The position numbers and the translations under genes were made by a program. Positions 1-11,684 of a DNA stretch of 64,000 bases are shown piece after piece. Numbering within the stretch: the first letter of the stretch is position 1; every line of letters starts with the position of its first letter. The DNA comes from Ramazzottius varieornatus. Taxonomy: Eukaryota > Tardigrada > Eutardigrada > Parachela > Ramazzottiidae. The stretch lies in contig BDGG01000016.1 in assembly GCA_001949185.1 (NCBI GenBank), positions 961,432 through 1,025,431 on the forward strand. Direction: 5' to 3'. The notes below the pieces were generated by a model, which was not told the origin of the DNA, made no database searches, and saw nothing but the letters and a program-made list of their open reading frames with translations.

Positions 1-22
1 TTCATGCTTCATGTGCTTGTAG

Positions 23-439
23 GGTAACGGAGCCATCCAGAAGGGTATGCCTTTCAAATTCTACCACGGTAAAACCGGACGCGTCTACAACGTGACAAAG
101 CGAGCTGTCGGAGTTATCGTCAATAAGCGAGTCAGGTTAGCACCGACATCCTTGAGTAGTCTTTCCTATGTCATAGAATAGTGGGTGTGTGTATGCAGGA
201 CGAGGATCATTCCCAAGAAGATCAACGTTCGAATTGAGCACGTCCACCACAGCAAATGCAGACAAGATTTCGTTACCCGTGTCAAGGATAACGATGCCAG
301 GCGAAAGGCTGCTCGTGAGAGTGGACACTCGGTCGAACTTAAACGACGTCCCGTCGAGCCCAGGAAGGCTCACTTTGTCAAGACCGCAAAGAACAAGCCT
401 CAGTTGGTTGAGCCTCTCGCTTACGAATTTGTCGCCTAA
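23..439 (+). CDS. RPL21: Ribosomal protein eL21 (RPL21), 3' part
   Basis: Structural protein of the large cytosolic ribosomal subunit. Two exons are visible, 23-135 and 199-439; the 5' end lies left of the window. The first exon reads through [15 protein letters not shown] and the second through [12 protein letters not shown], ending in YEFVA and a TAA stop, which matches the conserved C-terminal two thirds of eL21. The intron is only 63 bases and starts GTTAGC. The splice joins phase-2 and phase-1 ends into an arginine codon, so the frame is kept. The gene converges on EMC7. The family assignment is secure; only the missing 5' part is unknown. Confidence 0.95.
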
Positions 440-834
440 ACCCGTCATGTACTAATCACATCGTTTCCTCTTCGAGTTAAAACAAAATTGGCGTAATCGA
501 TTTCCATCCTGTCTGTTGTTTCTCGCTGAAGATAATGGTACGATCGTTTATCAGTAAAACGACTCGAAGGAAAGAATGCTCCTGATTGCAGTTTCGATCA
601 AAATCTGTGATATTTCATCGGGCCACACGAAAGTTAAGCGAACGCTTGCCGAACAGGAAAAAGCTAAAGAACAGGAATACAATACTCAAACGGTAAAACC
701 CAGAGCACTCAACACTCTAAGTTAGGCGTCGAACGTGAAGAGAAGATAGCCTTTGGCACAAACATTCAGAACAAAAATTCGAAGGTTTTGCAAAAGTGAG
801 AAAATTAATTTCGAAAGAAGAGTTCAATACAGTT
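440..834. other. Intergenic, convergent 3' ends
   Basis: This stretch lies between the stops of RPL21 (+) and EMC7 (-). It should hold both 3' untranslated regions. I see no coding potential or repeat in it. Confidence 0.5.
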
Positions 835-1792
835 TCAAGCGCTTCTTTTCCTTTCTCTCCTTTCGGGCTTCCTGCTCTGTATGGCTTTCGGTGGAGGAGC
901 TCCACCGCCCAACAGCTGCGACATCATCGACGACAGGTCCATCGGCTGAGAGGCCATATTGAGGGTCGACTGCATTTCCTGTAAGAATCATTCTACAAAA
1001 TATGGTCCAGTAAACCGGATAAACTCGGAATGGAATTCGGACGAAATCTGACACCAATATTCTCAGTTCTTATTCCTCTGCGGTATTTACCCTGGAAGCT
1101 TCAGGGTCGACCTGCGAAAGCAATTTCGGTATTCCGATCATCACGAGCAGCGGAAGTACCATCATGAGGACCTGTCAATAAAGAGCTAATGAAATTCCTG
1201 CAAAATCCTGTTCAACATACACGACTGCTTTGTTCGCGTTACCATCGGATTCATGAGCATATCTGTAATCCTCATGGCTTCCTTCGCCTGAAAGTATGTC
1301 GCCTTTCGTTGAAGTTTCAACCTGAGAGGATAGGCTAGTTGGTTCTGCCCAGCGCCTCCTTCGCTTCCATCACGACGTGCTCGGATCTTTCCCTTGGACG
1401 AAATATCCACTCGAGCAGCCTCGAAGAGGAACTCAGGATGGTAGACTTCAACTAGATAGGATCCTGGTGGTACTCCGTAGACTGTGAACGATTCACGGTC
1501 CTCACTGAAAGCACAGAGAGATTAACATTGAAATTTCTGACATATTCGGGAATACTCACTTTAAAAATCCAAAATATTCTCCGCCGTCCAATGCGATCTT
1601 GGTCCTGACTCCATCGATGAACTTGGTGTCGTGCGACTTTACGTAGACCAGTTTACCCTCCACAGCATATAGATCTGAATCGGAGGAAGAAGCTGAGGGA
1701 GATGGATCTTTCGCAGGAACATTTTGCGCACTGGAGAAGAAATTTGTCCCTGTAACCACCGTTAACGAAAGGAGAAGATGCAGAAGGTCCAT
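835..1792 (-). CDS. EMC7: ER membrane protein complex subunit 7 (EMC7)
   Basis: Subunit of the EMC insertase, which inserts tail-anchored and multipass membrane proteins at the ER. Four exons on the minus strand: 1560-1792, 1243-1504, 1091-1171 and 835-978, giving 239 residues. The start at 1792 opens a hydrophobic signal peptide (MDLLHLLLSLTVV). A luminal beta-sandwich follows (GVPPGSYLVEVYHPEF, VDISSKGKIRARRDG), as in the family. The motif MNPM-VLMMVLPLLVMIG spans the junction of exons 2 and 3 and forms the membrane segment. The cytosolic tail has EMQSTLNM, like the human EMQ-SMNM stretch, and a basic end. Length and domain order are normal for EMC7. Confidence 0.9.
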
Positions 1793-1849
1793 AGGACTAG
1801 GTTCGTCCCTCCCGAACGAAGGTGGTGATGAGACCTACAAGCAAAGTCA

Positions 1850-3250
1850 GTAAAATCTGAGTATCCTGAAGAGGAAGAAGAGGAAGAAGACGAAGGAAGA
1901 AGATGAACTGATGAGTGATGAAGCACAAGGAGACAACTTCAACCAAGATGATCATCAATCAGCACGTTCACTTCATGACGTCAGGCTGGTACCGCTAAAA
2001 CCGCTTCGACCGTCCGACGGATCCGCTCCGTTTGTGGTTGGCAAGCGCAGAACAGTACAGAGCTCACCGAACGCCCCTGTTGTCGCGAGCTTTGGTAAGG
2101 CCTCGAGTGGTTCAGTCTGCCTGACCAGTCTGCCTGACCAGTCTGCCTGACCAGTGGGCAGTGGCCAGAGCGGCAGAGCCCCCAGACTCCAGAGGAACAA
2201 CGTTGTAACAGTTGATTTCTTGCAGAAAAGTACCGGTAAACAAAACTTGGATACCGTGTCGGACTTGCATTTTGAACCTTCGCACTATTAGTGGTACTTC
2301 TGTCCGAGAACGTCCGCGTTATTCCAGAGTGGACCGACTGTAACGAAGACTTCAGCGAGTGGAAGAGTTGAAAGATGTCGATCCCCGAGTTGCGGGATAG
2401 CGCGCGTTCTTCGCGAGAGAAGATCTGGCACAAGTCGAAGCGAGCCAAGCAACTCCTCAAACAATTGTGGCTCGACTTCCGGTAATAGACGTCTCCAAAA
2501 AATATAATACTATCTGTGCTATACCGTTGTTCCAGGTGGGAAAATTAGTGCAGAGCTGCGTATCCACGTTGCGGAACTGCAACTCAGTCGTCCTCATCCA
2601 ACCGGAAGTCGCTTTTCCGAGCTCTTACACTCTCCAGATACTCCCCAAGGTTTCCTTCGTCAGTGCCGCTCCCGCCACACGACATCTCCGTTGAGGCTCC
2701 GTTGAGCCGGTGTCCCGTCTCTTGTCGGCGATATGGACGCCGGAGAGCCGATACTGTGCGAAGCACCGAGTACTACGGCCTAGCCGAACGAAGCGCCCAG
2801 TGGAGAACCGTGAGAGTTTCACCTGGCTCGTTGCTTCACAGGCTAGCAGCCTTATCTGTTGTCACTTGATTCCTTACGGTGTCTTTTCAGCATCCTTGAA
2901 CAGATATCCGAGACCGTATCAACTCTCGAAGTCTGGCGGTGGTATGATGATTCCGTTTTGCCTGGTGGATCTTCGCCTTTCTTCGCTTACACCATCATAT
3001 CGTCATATCGGTTGGCCAACAAGCAAAACGTACAAGATCGACTAGATCGTGTTTCTTCAAATAGCGCACGTACTCCTTTCTAATAGCTGGGGATGTGCGC
3101 CGCTTCAGAAAGCGATGTTGTACGGTTTCACATAAATTGCCATGCTTCGGTTTCAGACAACAAGAGAGTTTCTGGAAACCACAGATATATCGACCGACCA
3201 ACAGGTAAATTGTATTTAGGTATAAACGGGATTTGATGGGATACTTACAA
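1850..3250 (+). other. Possible exons of an unidentified protein
   Basis: There is scattered coding-like sequence but no family I recognise. An open frame from 1911 begins MSDEAQGDNFNQDDHQSARS and may leave through a donor (GTAAGG) near 2095. A second frame around 2360-2655, joined across an intron that starts at GTAATA near 2480, gives a Ser/Arg-rich stretch followed by ISAELRIHVAELQLSR. A further open stretch lies at 2710-3045. All are low complexity and the joins are ambiguous, so this could also be decayed sequence. A 13-base unit is repeated three times near 2117-2155. Confidence 0.2.
2117..2155. repeat. Short tandem repeat, 13-base unit x3
   Basis: The unit GTCTGCCTGACCA is repeated three times head to tail. 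It lies in the uncertain region upstream of the otopetrin gene. Confidence 0.7.
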
Positions 3251-3669
3251 GTCAGGGCACTTTACCCTCGAAATGGTGCCGTATTAACATTTTGAAAGAC
3301 TCTTCAGAAAGACGAAACTTGTCTTTTTAGTGCAACATCCCGCCCCATCGGTGAGTAAACAGAGATCGCCATGCAAGTCGACAGGCCATCCATCTTATTG
3401 TATAAAGTGAAGTATCGTATGGATCAGTTACCACATTGTCCGCCACATTTGTTTGTTGTATCAATAAATAATAACCATCGCTTCTGTCAGTTGTCTCTCA
3501 CTCTTACACCTCTCCGTCTTTTGTCTCAACATCTGTGGTTTATCATTCTCTTGTTTCTGTAGAATGTTTCTTGTTGTGTACTTCAGCTAGGGCGGCATGC
3601 AACATCGAAGTATGCGGCTGGGGAACTTTTGATGAACCTCGAAAAACTTCACTTCCGGTCAGTTCGGGC

Positions 3670-6600
3670 ATGATGGATACTACCGACGAGACGCTTCCCG
3701 AAACGAGCTCTCCTTCGGCGTTTAAGTCCAGCGAAGTTAAAGACTTACAATCGGCTCATAAGCCTCTCAGGTTCTGTCAGAGTATCGGCGAGGACTCGGC
3801 CATCGGTATGCAGCTGCCTGATGAGGCTCTCCTCAACAACGCCGACACCGTCTCCGAAAATTCCTTCCGCTCGGTTTCCCAAACGGATGATCGTATCCTC
3901 CTCAATGCTGAACCTGCTGATTCGGTTTCAATGGCACCAACTGAGCAGCCTACCTTCAGCAAGGACATGAACCCGAACCGACATGTTCCCCTTGGGCGGC
4001 AACGGTCAACTGACACCAGTAAGTTCTTCTCGGTCACCCCATCTTCTTGCCCTCCTTCCAGACAGAACTCCGTCGTTCAAGAATCTGCATTTGAGACGTA
4101 CAACCCCATGTTCTCCCGAGCTCCTCCCTCTGTTGTGAACCATGGTCCTCACGTGATACACCACGCGAACACTTTTCCGGCCCTTCACCCCATAAACGAA
4201 GTGCAATCTATGGCGGGACCTCAGTACCAAATGCGGAACTTTCAATATGCCTCTCAACCACAAGCAGTTCTTCATGCTTCGAATGGTCAGCTGGTGCCTT
4301 TAAGGGGACCAGGTTATGGAGCCATGTGTAACATGGGGAATAATGGAGCGAGTTTGTATGGTTCTCCATACTATACGGTACAGTCCCCACCGTCAATTAG
4401 CGATATGTCCCGAATGTCATCCCAAGCTTGCTTCAGTCCCGAGCAACCTTATGACGTCCGGGTGTCCTTCCCTTTCCCGAAACCTCCTGTCCAGAAGACG
4501 GAAAGTTTGGTGACCAGTAATGCTTCCATGTACTATACGGAGGATATCGCGGCGTTGCGACCGCTGCATACGCGTCCGTCGCATGGTTCTTCCAGTTCGG
4601 ATGAGGAAGTGTCGAAGAAGATGAAGAACCGCTTGTTCAGGTAATTTAAACTTTCATCCGGATTTCGCATGCAAACTAGTCTTGGTATCGAAAGCGGAAG
4701 TTGAAAGATAAGGTCCCAATGGGACATCGGCGAACTAAATTAACGAGTATCGTTGTTCCAAGTGGAGCACGCTGTCAGCTAGTGACTTCGAAAGCGTGCA
4801 ACACTCGTTAGAAACTTAAAACGATCTTGTAGAGTTTGCTCCCCATTAATACTTGACATAAATGTATATCAATTAAGAAGAACTTTTTTGATTATAATCA
4901 TATCCGTTTTTCTTTGTTTATAGGCATGTGATCACAAAGACGCTGAGTAGTGTCTACGCCATCTTTGTCATCGTGTTGGGGGCCATTCTTTACGTAAATG
5001 ACGTGCTGGGGACGGTCGGACACAGTTACGTCGAGGTAAGGTGATCCGTGAGAATATTAAAGTATCGCTAGTCGATCGGGGGGATAGTTGATGTGGTCTT
5101 ACAGCTCTTGCCTGATGCCTCGAGTATCCACCCCGGAGCAAAGTAACCATGTCTCTCAGAGTGCAGTTCTAACGACCTGGGTTCGACCACGGTCTGTGAG
5201 GTTTTCGGTTTCCGAATAAACCAGACATAGTTTATGTAAGAATTACGGGTCCTTCGCATAAATTTATCGGTCAGCTCCGGGTTTACAAGTCTTCCTTCCC
5301 CAAAATCAGATTTCTAAAAGTTTTCCTCGGTACTTCCGGGTCCGCTTTGCTTCCTGCTACCTGTGCTTCTTGGACCCGGATGGTATAGAAATTCGTTCTC
5401 GTCAACGATCCACAAGTTCTTCGCTTGTCGGACAACGAACGAGTATCTGTTGTAACGTTATACCGCAACGTGACGAAGATCCAGCAGCGGGCCTTACGTT
5501 GCTGATCAGGAGTCGAAAACAATGTGTAACGTTTCTGAATAATTTTGTGGTCAGTATGACGGACCACGTTTCCACACTATGGCTATTATGCTTGGGTTTG
5601 ATACACGTGCCGATTGAACCCGTTCAAACACTTCACGATGAAGAGTCCCAAATCATTATGATAAGACTCACTTCAAGACATCAAGTGCAGTAAAAAAATG
5701 TATCAAAAAATTTTATATGAACAATTTAACGCCGATTTTCATTGGAGAACGTTCGCCTTGACATAGAATCGGAAAATCCTATTTTATTTCCGCTAATTCC
5801 GTTTTCAAGATGGCAGCACTTGGAATTCAAGAGATCAATAAGTGCGGTTTCAGGTGTTCCAGATATACTTATTTATGATCGCCATCACATTCTACATATT
5901 TATTCACATCGACATCCGGCGTCACCTTCAAACTCAAAGACTCGATGAACTTGCCTGCGAAGAGGAAAACGCCGCCTTGGCGGATGTCACTCGTGATTTC
6001 CATGCTCGTGGTCCTTCCAAGACCACACCGCTAAACCTCCGATATGGGAATGATCCAACGCTGCGCGATGCTCGATTCGAGGAACTTGAAGAACCATCAG
6101 TCTACCGGTTCAACACGGGCCGACATGCCGGAAGTCTTTACCTCAAACTTGGAGCCGTCGGTTAGTTTAAAAATATTGAAACAAATTCAAGAAATTGGAC
6201 GTCGGCAAATGATGTCTCCCAGATGGTATTCTCAGGTCACGCATTTTTACATTGCTATAGGGTGACAGAGTGCGCCACCTCGAGAGACGATCTTGTCAAT
6301 TTTGGTTTTCTTAAGTGGCGCACATTGCATTAATATTTAGTGAGAGCGTGCGCCGTTTGATAAAAACGATCTGGGTAAATCCATTTGTCGACGTCCCAAA
6401 TACTCTTATACATAGGTATCAATTCCGTTTCTGTATCTTATATTAAAACTATAGTAATCAGTCTTTGTTCTAGCGTTTTGCTTCGGCAGTATGATCCATG
6501 ACGGACTGGTCTTCAGCAAGCGTCTGGACATTGCCGTCACACAGCTGCACTCATCATGCATGAACATAATTGACCTCTTCACTCCGGCACTCAACCTTGT

Positions 6601-8372
6601 CTTCTCTTTCTACCAACTCTACTTTATTTTCAAACATTCCAACGTAAGTTGATACATTTACAGTGTACTGTACGCCGCAACTCGACTCTGAAGTCCATGC
6701 TGACTGCTTACAGATTATCATTTACCGGTACCAAGAGATTGCGCGCTTCGGAGTCATGCACTCCATCGCCGTCAACCTCTGCGTATGGTTCCGGACGCTG
6801 GTCGACGAAACCATCGATGAGTTTTCCAGAAAGTGGAGTGGTGAAGGCTATGATATCAAGGAAGCCACGCATAAATTACCAGACCTGATGAAGCTGGTGG
6901 CCGAAGATCCAGGATGGCATCCGCCGGCGCCGCCCTCTGCCGCTGTGACTTTTACAGCTTCACGAGGTACTGTACCTCCCCGAAGAATTCAAAACCGACA
7001 CCGCTCTGTTAATCTACAGAAAATCCCAACCATCACTCCTTTTCTGTAACCCTAAATCATCAGTTCTTGCGGTCTAAATTTTCGTAGTACTGAGTTAAAT
7101 TCCAAAAGACCATTTACGGCTGGCAAACGAAACTCTCGAGATTGTTGTCTCAAATAGCGCATCGCAGCATTGTAACTGGCTGAGAGCGTGCGCCACTCAA
7201 GACGGTGATCCTGCACGTCTCATTTGGCAGCCCCGTTTCCCAATTTTCGTTTTATTTCTCGTTTTATCATCATAAATCAATATTAGAATCAAAGTAGAAA
7301 TTTTCAGGTACCGAAAACACCTCATGCATCATTTGAAGTAATATTATTCCCGTGACCAAAAATGTCTGACGTGGTTCCTCCGTAATTTTTCCGGACGACG
7401 GTCAACTTATGATGTTTTCTAGGTGCCGATTCAAACCATACCTTAGCCTCATTGACCATCTGCCAAGCCGAGACGGTCCTGGCCAACATCGCCCAAGAAG
7501 CCGCACCCTACCTTTACCCCTTCACCATCGAATACACACTGATTGCCGCCGCCGTCTGGTACCTCATCTGGACCAACATTGACGCCCCCGAAGAGTCCCA
7601 TCGTCCACCTCGTCCCTCTCCCTACATCGCCAACGATGAGCACACCGGCTCCTCTGACCAACAGCACCACAGCAAGGGCACCTCCAGCATGATCCACGTC
7701 GACTGTCGCTCGACGAACCGCGGCCTCTTCCCCGGCATCCTGGTCCTGGTCTGCACGGTCATCAGCATCATCATCTTTTTCGTCACCATCGCCGCCGAAG
7801 AATACACAGCGACGGCTTTGATAATCAACAACGTTTCTGAGTTGTCTTTGTATTGCATAACCGCCATCGTAACGATATTCGCTTTCCGCGAAACGTCAAA
7901 GTTGAATCTGAATCCGTCGGCAATGAAGCATACGTTAGATGATTTCCTGCTCTTCATCGCTTTGCCGTGTTTCTTCATTTTCAGCTTCTTTAGCATTATA
8001 GCCGGTATCGCCGCCAAGAACCCGCTGTCGATCGTGGTCAACACGGCCTCGATGGTGCAGGTCATCTTGCAGACCACCTTCATCTTTGACGGACTGCGCC
8101 GATGCTCTAACGACCAAGGTCTGCAGAAAAAGAAGCCGGGCAGAGAGATGATCACCTTTCTGATTGTCTGTAACGTGGCCATGTGGACCTTCAGCACCTT
8201 CGAGATCAAGCGGTCCGAAACCAACCCCAGCCAGATGCTCTTTTACGGAGAGTTCGAGTGGAGTATCATCTCGCATTTGTCAGTGCCGCTGACCATCTTT
8301 TATCGCTTCCACTCGTCGGTGTGCTTGGCTGATATTTGGAGATTTGCCTACCAACCAGCGGAGACCCACTAA
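3670..8372 (+). CDS. Otopetrin-family proton channel
   Basis: Otopetrins form proton-selective channels with 12 helices per subunit in two homologous halves. Six exons: 3670-4640, 4924-5035, 5854-6160, 6474-6643, 6714-6966 and 7423-8372, giving 920 residues if the start is the ATG at 3670; upstream in-frame sequence has no earlier ATG. The first 320 or so residues are Ser/Pro-rich and look disordered. The membrane part starts at exon 2 (VYAIFVIVLGAILYV). Family hallmarks include FGSMIHDGL in exon 4, YPFTIEYTLIAAAVWYLIW and HVDC in exon 6, and the C-terminal FYRFHSSVCLADIW. Introns 1, 3 and 5 carry copies of the palindromic repeat. The family is clear; I cannot assign a vertebrate orthologue (OTOP1-3). 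Confidence 0.9.
4725..4850. repeat. Palindromic repeat copy
   Basis: Diverged copy in otopetrin intron 1. The arms read AAGTGGAGCACGCTGTCAGC and GAAAGCGTGCAACACT, followed by the right flank ACGATCTTGTAGAGTTTGCT. Confidence 0.6.
6262..6385. repeat. Palindromic repeat, one and a half copies
   Basis: In otopetrin intron 3. A right half (GTGCGCCACCTCGAG with its flank) precedes a full copy with arms AAGTGGCGCACA and GCGTGCGCCGTTTG. Confidence 0.7.
7124..7235. repeat. Palindromic repeat copy
   Basis: In otopetrin intron 5. The flank GGCAAACGAAACTCTCGAGA leads into a degenerate left arm and a good right arm (GAGCGTGCGCCACTCAAGA). Confidence 0.6.
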
Positions 8373-9519
8373 GAAAAAGACCACTTACCCTTATCGTGTA
8401 TTCTATTTAGGCTTCTCACTTTTATTTTCTCAAAGCCATTTCTGTCACTTTCTATGCACAGTAATGTATTAGGTGCAGAAGTATAACTTGCAACTTTTCG
8501 GGCACTAGTTTTCAAATTTTTTCTGTAAATTTGGCCGATGTCCTTTCTCTTCTTCCCTATGCCATATGTTGTAGACCAACATTCTTCTTTTTTCTGCAGC
8601 AACAATCAGCCCCCTGCGTTGACAACAGGCAGAGAACGTTGAATTTAAAGCTGCAAGAGGAAGATTTTTTTCCTGCTTTTCTTGATTTTTTTCTCCGCGC
8701 CATAGCTCAACAGATTTTTGAAGCCAGTCATACCATTCATTAGAAGAGGGTTTAGGTCTTCGTAATGGCGGTCAGAAGTTACCTTACTGCGACTTCTGGA
8801 ATTTGAAAAGCAAGAATTCCCGTTTTTCGGGGTGCAAAAACGATCTTCAAAATGCGTGATTTTAGCGGGGTGGCGAGAATTGACTTTGTCCTGCCTCACG
8901 GACTTCTTGTAAGCTCTCGATGGGCCGCTCGGCAGATTCGACAGGGTGGGCTTTATGTTCAGCCGAAGTCGATCCGCGATTGAACTCTTCCAGCTCGCGA
9001 TCGTAGAACGTAGAATTTGGCTTTTGGTTTCATGTCCGGATTTCGACCCGTACAACTTTAGCAGCCAAGGTTTTCAAAGAAACCTGATGAAGGTTTTGCA
9101 GGAACGTTTATCGGAGTATGATATGAACCCATAACAGGATTTCTGAAAGAATCTGGACGTCCGAGAAAATTGTTTGACCGTTGGTGCCACGTTTTTCGCA
9201 AAACGGTCAGTTTTACTAAATTAATTGTGCAGCACGACTAGTATTGACGATTTGATTATTCAGCAGCACATTCGAAAGGCAAATGATGGTGCATCACAGT
9301 GCAAAAGATTTGGAAGCAAACGCTTTTCCCGAAAGAAAGATATGATTTTTTAAGATAGACGTTCAGAAAACAGTTGCAAGTCATACAATTCCGCACCTAA
9401 GAGCGTATAGTAAAATTGCACCCTGAATTCGACGTTAGGAACTTTAACTAGTGAAAAGGATATCAGAAACGAAGTTTTGCGGTAAGTGACCGTGAGAATT
9501 GGATTGAAGAAGAACTTAC
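8373..9519. other. Intergenic stretch, no gene seen
   Basis: Stretch of about 1.1 kb downstream of the otopetrin stop. A minus-strand open frame at 8645-9055 (136 codons, Ser/Lys/Arg-rich) has no family resemblance and no convincing splice context. I do not call it a gene. Confidence 0.3.
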
Positions 9520-9689
9520 TCGAGGTTTCGTCCCAATGAACTTATCGGCGAGCTGCAGTTTCATCTGGTCTTTGGATATCTGCGTTTCCAGGTCGATGAT
9601 GGAACCTCGGCGTCGTCCAATGAACAACCCAATCACACTCGTAACAAGTATTGCTTCATCCAGTTCATCGGACAGAGGTACTTGAAGTT
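9520..9689 (-). CDS. Orphan internal exon, unknown protein
   Basis: The exon is bounded by an acceptor (CCCTGTAG) at its upstream edge and a donor (GTAAGT) at its downstream edge, and is open throughout in one frame. It reads ELQVPLSDELDEAILVTSVI, then a short hydrophobic run followed by GRRRGS and a polar stretch ending GTKPR. That looks like a single membrane helix with a positively charged cytosolic edge. I could not find partner exons with confidence on either side, and I do not recognise the family. Confidence 0.35.
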
Positions 9690-10132
9690 CTACAGGGCAA
9701 CACAGAGACGCTGTCACAATGAAAGCGAAGCGAACGGTGAACCGTAAACCACAGAGCTTTGGTTAAAGTCCCGGTGGACACTGGACAGTGGACATATCGG
9801 CATAACGAAACACGATATGACATGACATAAATTACAGCTCCACGCGAAGTTCGGCCTCTGGAAGCGTGCACGTGTAGCTTATTGGCTTATTTTTAGTGCT
9901 GCGCAAGTGCGACCCCGCCTTACCGAATGCGACGTCTTTTCATGCTGTCTATGTCTGCCAAAATCCGCAATGCGGAATCCGGATTCCTGATCGTTTCCTT
10001 CGATCGTAAAAGTTTCATTCGTACTTCGTTCTTTCGCTATTCCACAGGCACTTGTTTGTTTTCTTGCGAGTAGACCCATCTTTGAGTGGCCTGTCGGGCA
10101 AGCGCAGGACATCCGGTGGAAAGCGTGCAAAG

Positions 10133-11311
10133 ATGGCTTCGGTGGCGACAGGACAGACTACGATCGGCTTTCCGGAGCCCGTTTCCTTCGTCATCGATCT
10201 GACCATTCCCAAGTTTTCATCTCTGATAACCCAGACTGATGGCATTGAGTCCGCCGAGGTGCTGACATGCAAATCCAGTTGGACACTGAAACTTTATCCG
10301 CTAGAGACGACCGACGAGGGAACCAGTTGTGTAGCTGCTTACTTCTATCGGAAATGCCTCAATAATAATGATCGTCCGATAATCTACGTGGAGAGCCAAT
10401 TCAGGTTAGTAGAACTTTGAGTTTTGTATCAGCAGGTGGTCATGTTTGTACCGTTATTGACTTCCCTGTAACGTATAGAGCTCAGTTCTCAGCAGATGAT
10501 ACGCGTACTGTATTTCTTAGCGTCATGACTGTGAAGAATGGGACGGCTTCAAAGGCAACTTGGAAATTCTGTCGGGATTTTCACCAGCTTTTCGGATTAA
10601 TCCCGCCCACGGAAACCCAACAGAGGTACGGAGCACGACCGCTCATTCTTCATTCTAGTCTTTGGGGAGACGGTGCAACTCTTCACCTTGACCATGATAC
10701 GCTGACTTGAGGCAAGGTGCACGGTCCTAGAAGAATACCAAAAGTACCGAAGTCGCCTGATGAGTGACGTCTTGCTGAAAAGGAACACCAAAATGCACTC
10801 CTCGGATATTGGCCGTGACTTTGTCTTGGTCTCCTCTGAGGGGACCGAGCATCCAGTCCATAAGGTTGTTTTGAGTGCTGCGTCCCCCGTCTTTTGTCGA
10901 ATGTTCAGTTCAAACCTGGAAGAATGTAAGACTGGCCGATGTGAGATTCCGGACATTGACGACGCCACCCTGACCGGACTTGTGCGTTACATGTATCTGG
11001 GCTGCCTGGAGTGTGTGAAGGAAGATGCCAAGAAGCTGCTGGCCGCAGCCGATAAGTACCAAGTCTTGGATCTGAAGAACCACTGCCAGAATGTACTGAT
11101 CGACAACCTGAACATGGACAATGTGGTGGACTTGCTGTTTTTTGCCCAACAGATGGTCACTGCCGAACTGAAACAAGCGGCGCTTCGATACATGGCTGCT
11201 GACCCCGGAAAGACCATGGCTTCTGCTGGTATGGACAGTCTGCTTGGTTCTGGAAAGACGGAGTTGATCACTGAGGTCTTCACCGCTATGCTCAAACTAC
11301 CCAAGAATTGA
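10133..11311 (+). CDS. MATH-BTB protein, SPOP-like
   Basis: Probable substrate adaptor of a cullin-3 ubiquitin ligase. Three exons: 10133-10404, 10479-10625 and 10717-11311, giving 337 residues. Residues 1-150 form a diverged MATH domain. It ends in GLIPPTETQQRCTVLE, which aligns without gaps with the last strands of the SPOP MATH domain, and that alignment fixes the weak acceptor at 10716. The BTB domain follows (DFVLVSSEGTEHPVHKVVLS, SPVFCRMF, YMYLGCLE, LLAAADKYQVLDLKNHC), then a short BACK-like helical region. The C-terminal nuclear localisation tail of SPOP is absent; the protein ends LKLPKN. Upstream in-frame sequence exists, so an earlier start is possible. Confidence 0.85.
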
Positions 11312-11684
11312 TCCTTGGCTCTGGCGAAACGTTGGTACTTTTCTCTGATAGCCTTCTCTTTTAGCGATTCATGCTTTGTTCCCTGCAACTGGTTCAGGCA
11401 CTTCAATGATACAGTTCAGCTGGAGAGAACCTTGGTTGTGAGTACGGGCAGATAGATATATTGCAGTAATACAACGATATCAATTCTTTTAGTTTTATAA
11501 AGTCATAATGCAGTGCAACCAGTATGAAACGATTCAAGTTACAAAAGAAGAATACAAAGAGATCAAAATGAGAAGTGCCCTTCTCGCGTCTGGTTACTGA
11601 GATCTTTCGTGGGGAAAACATACATTGGTAAGTTCTAAAGGCTTGTTGTCGGAATTCCCTGCAATGAAGAATATTCGGTGGCAC
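11312..11684. other. Intergenic, convergent 3' ends
   Basis: The stretch between the stops of the MATH-BTB gene (+) and the voltage-sensor gene (-) is AT-rich. No gene or repeat is seen. Confidence 0.5.

Noticed and set aside
5100-5200. Possible tRNA (GGGTTCGACC box)
   Set aside because: No acceptor stem, D arm or anticodon arm could be folded around the T-loop-like sequence.
7622-8224. Minus-strand open frame of 200 codons
   Set aside because: It is the shadow of the last otopetrin exon, whose plus-strand product is clearly conserved.
8645-9055. 136-codon minus-strand frame after otopetrin
   Set aside because: Composition is basic and Ser-rich with no motif, no family and no convincing splice borders.
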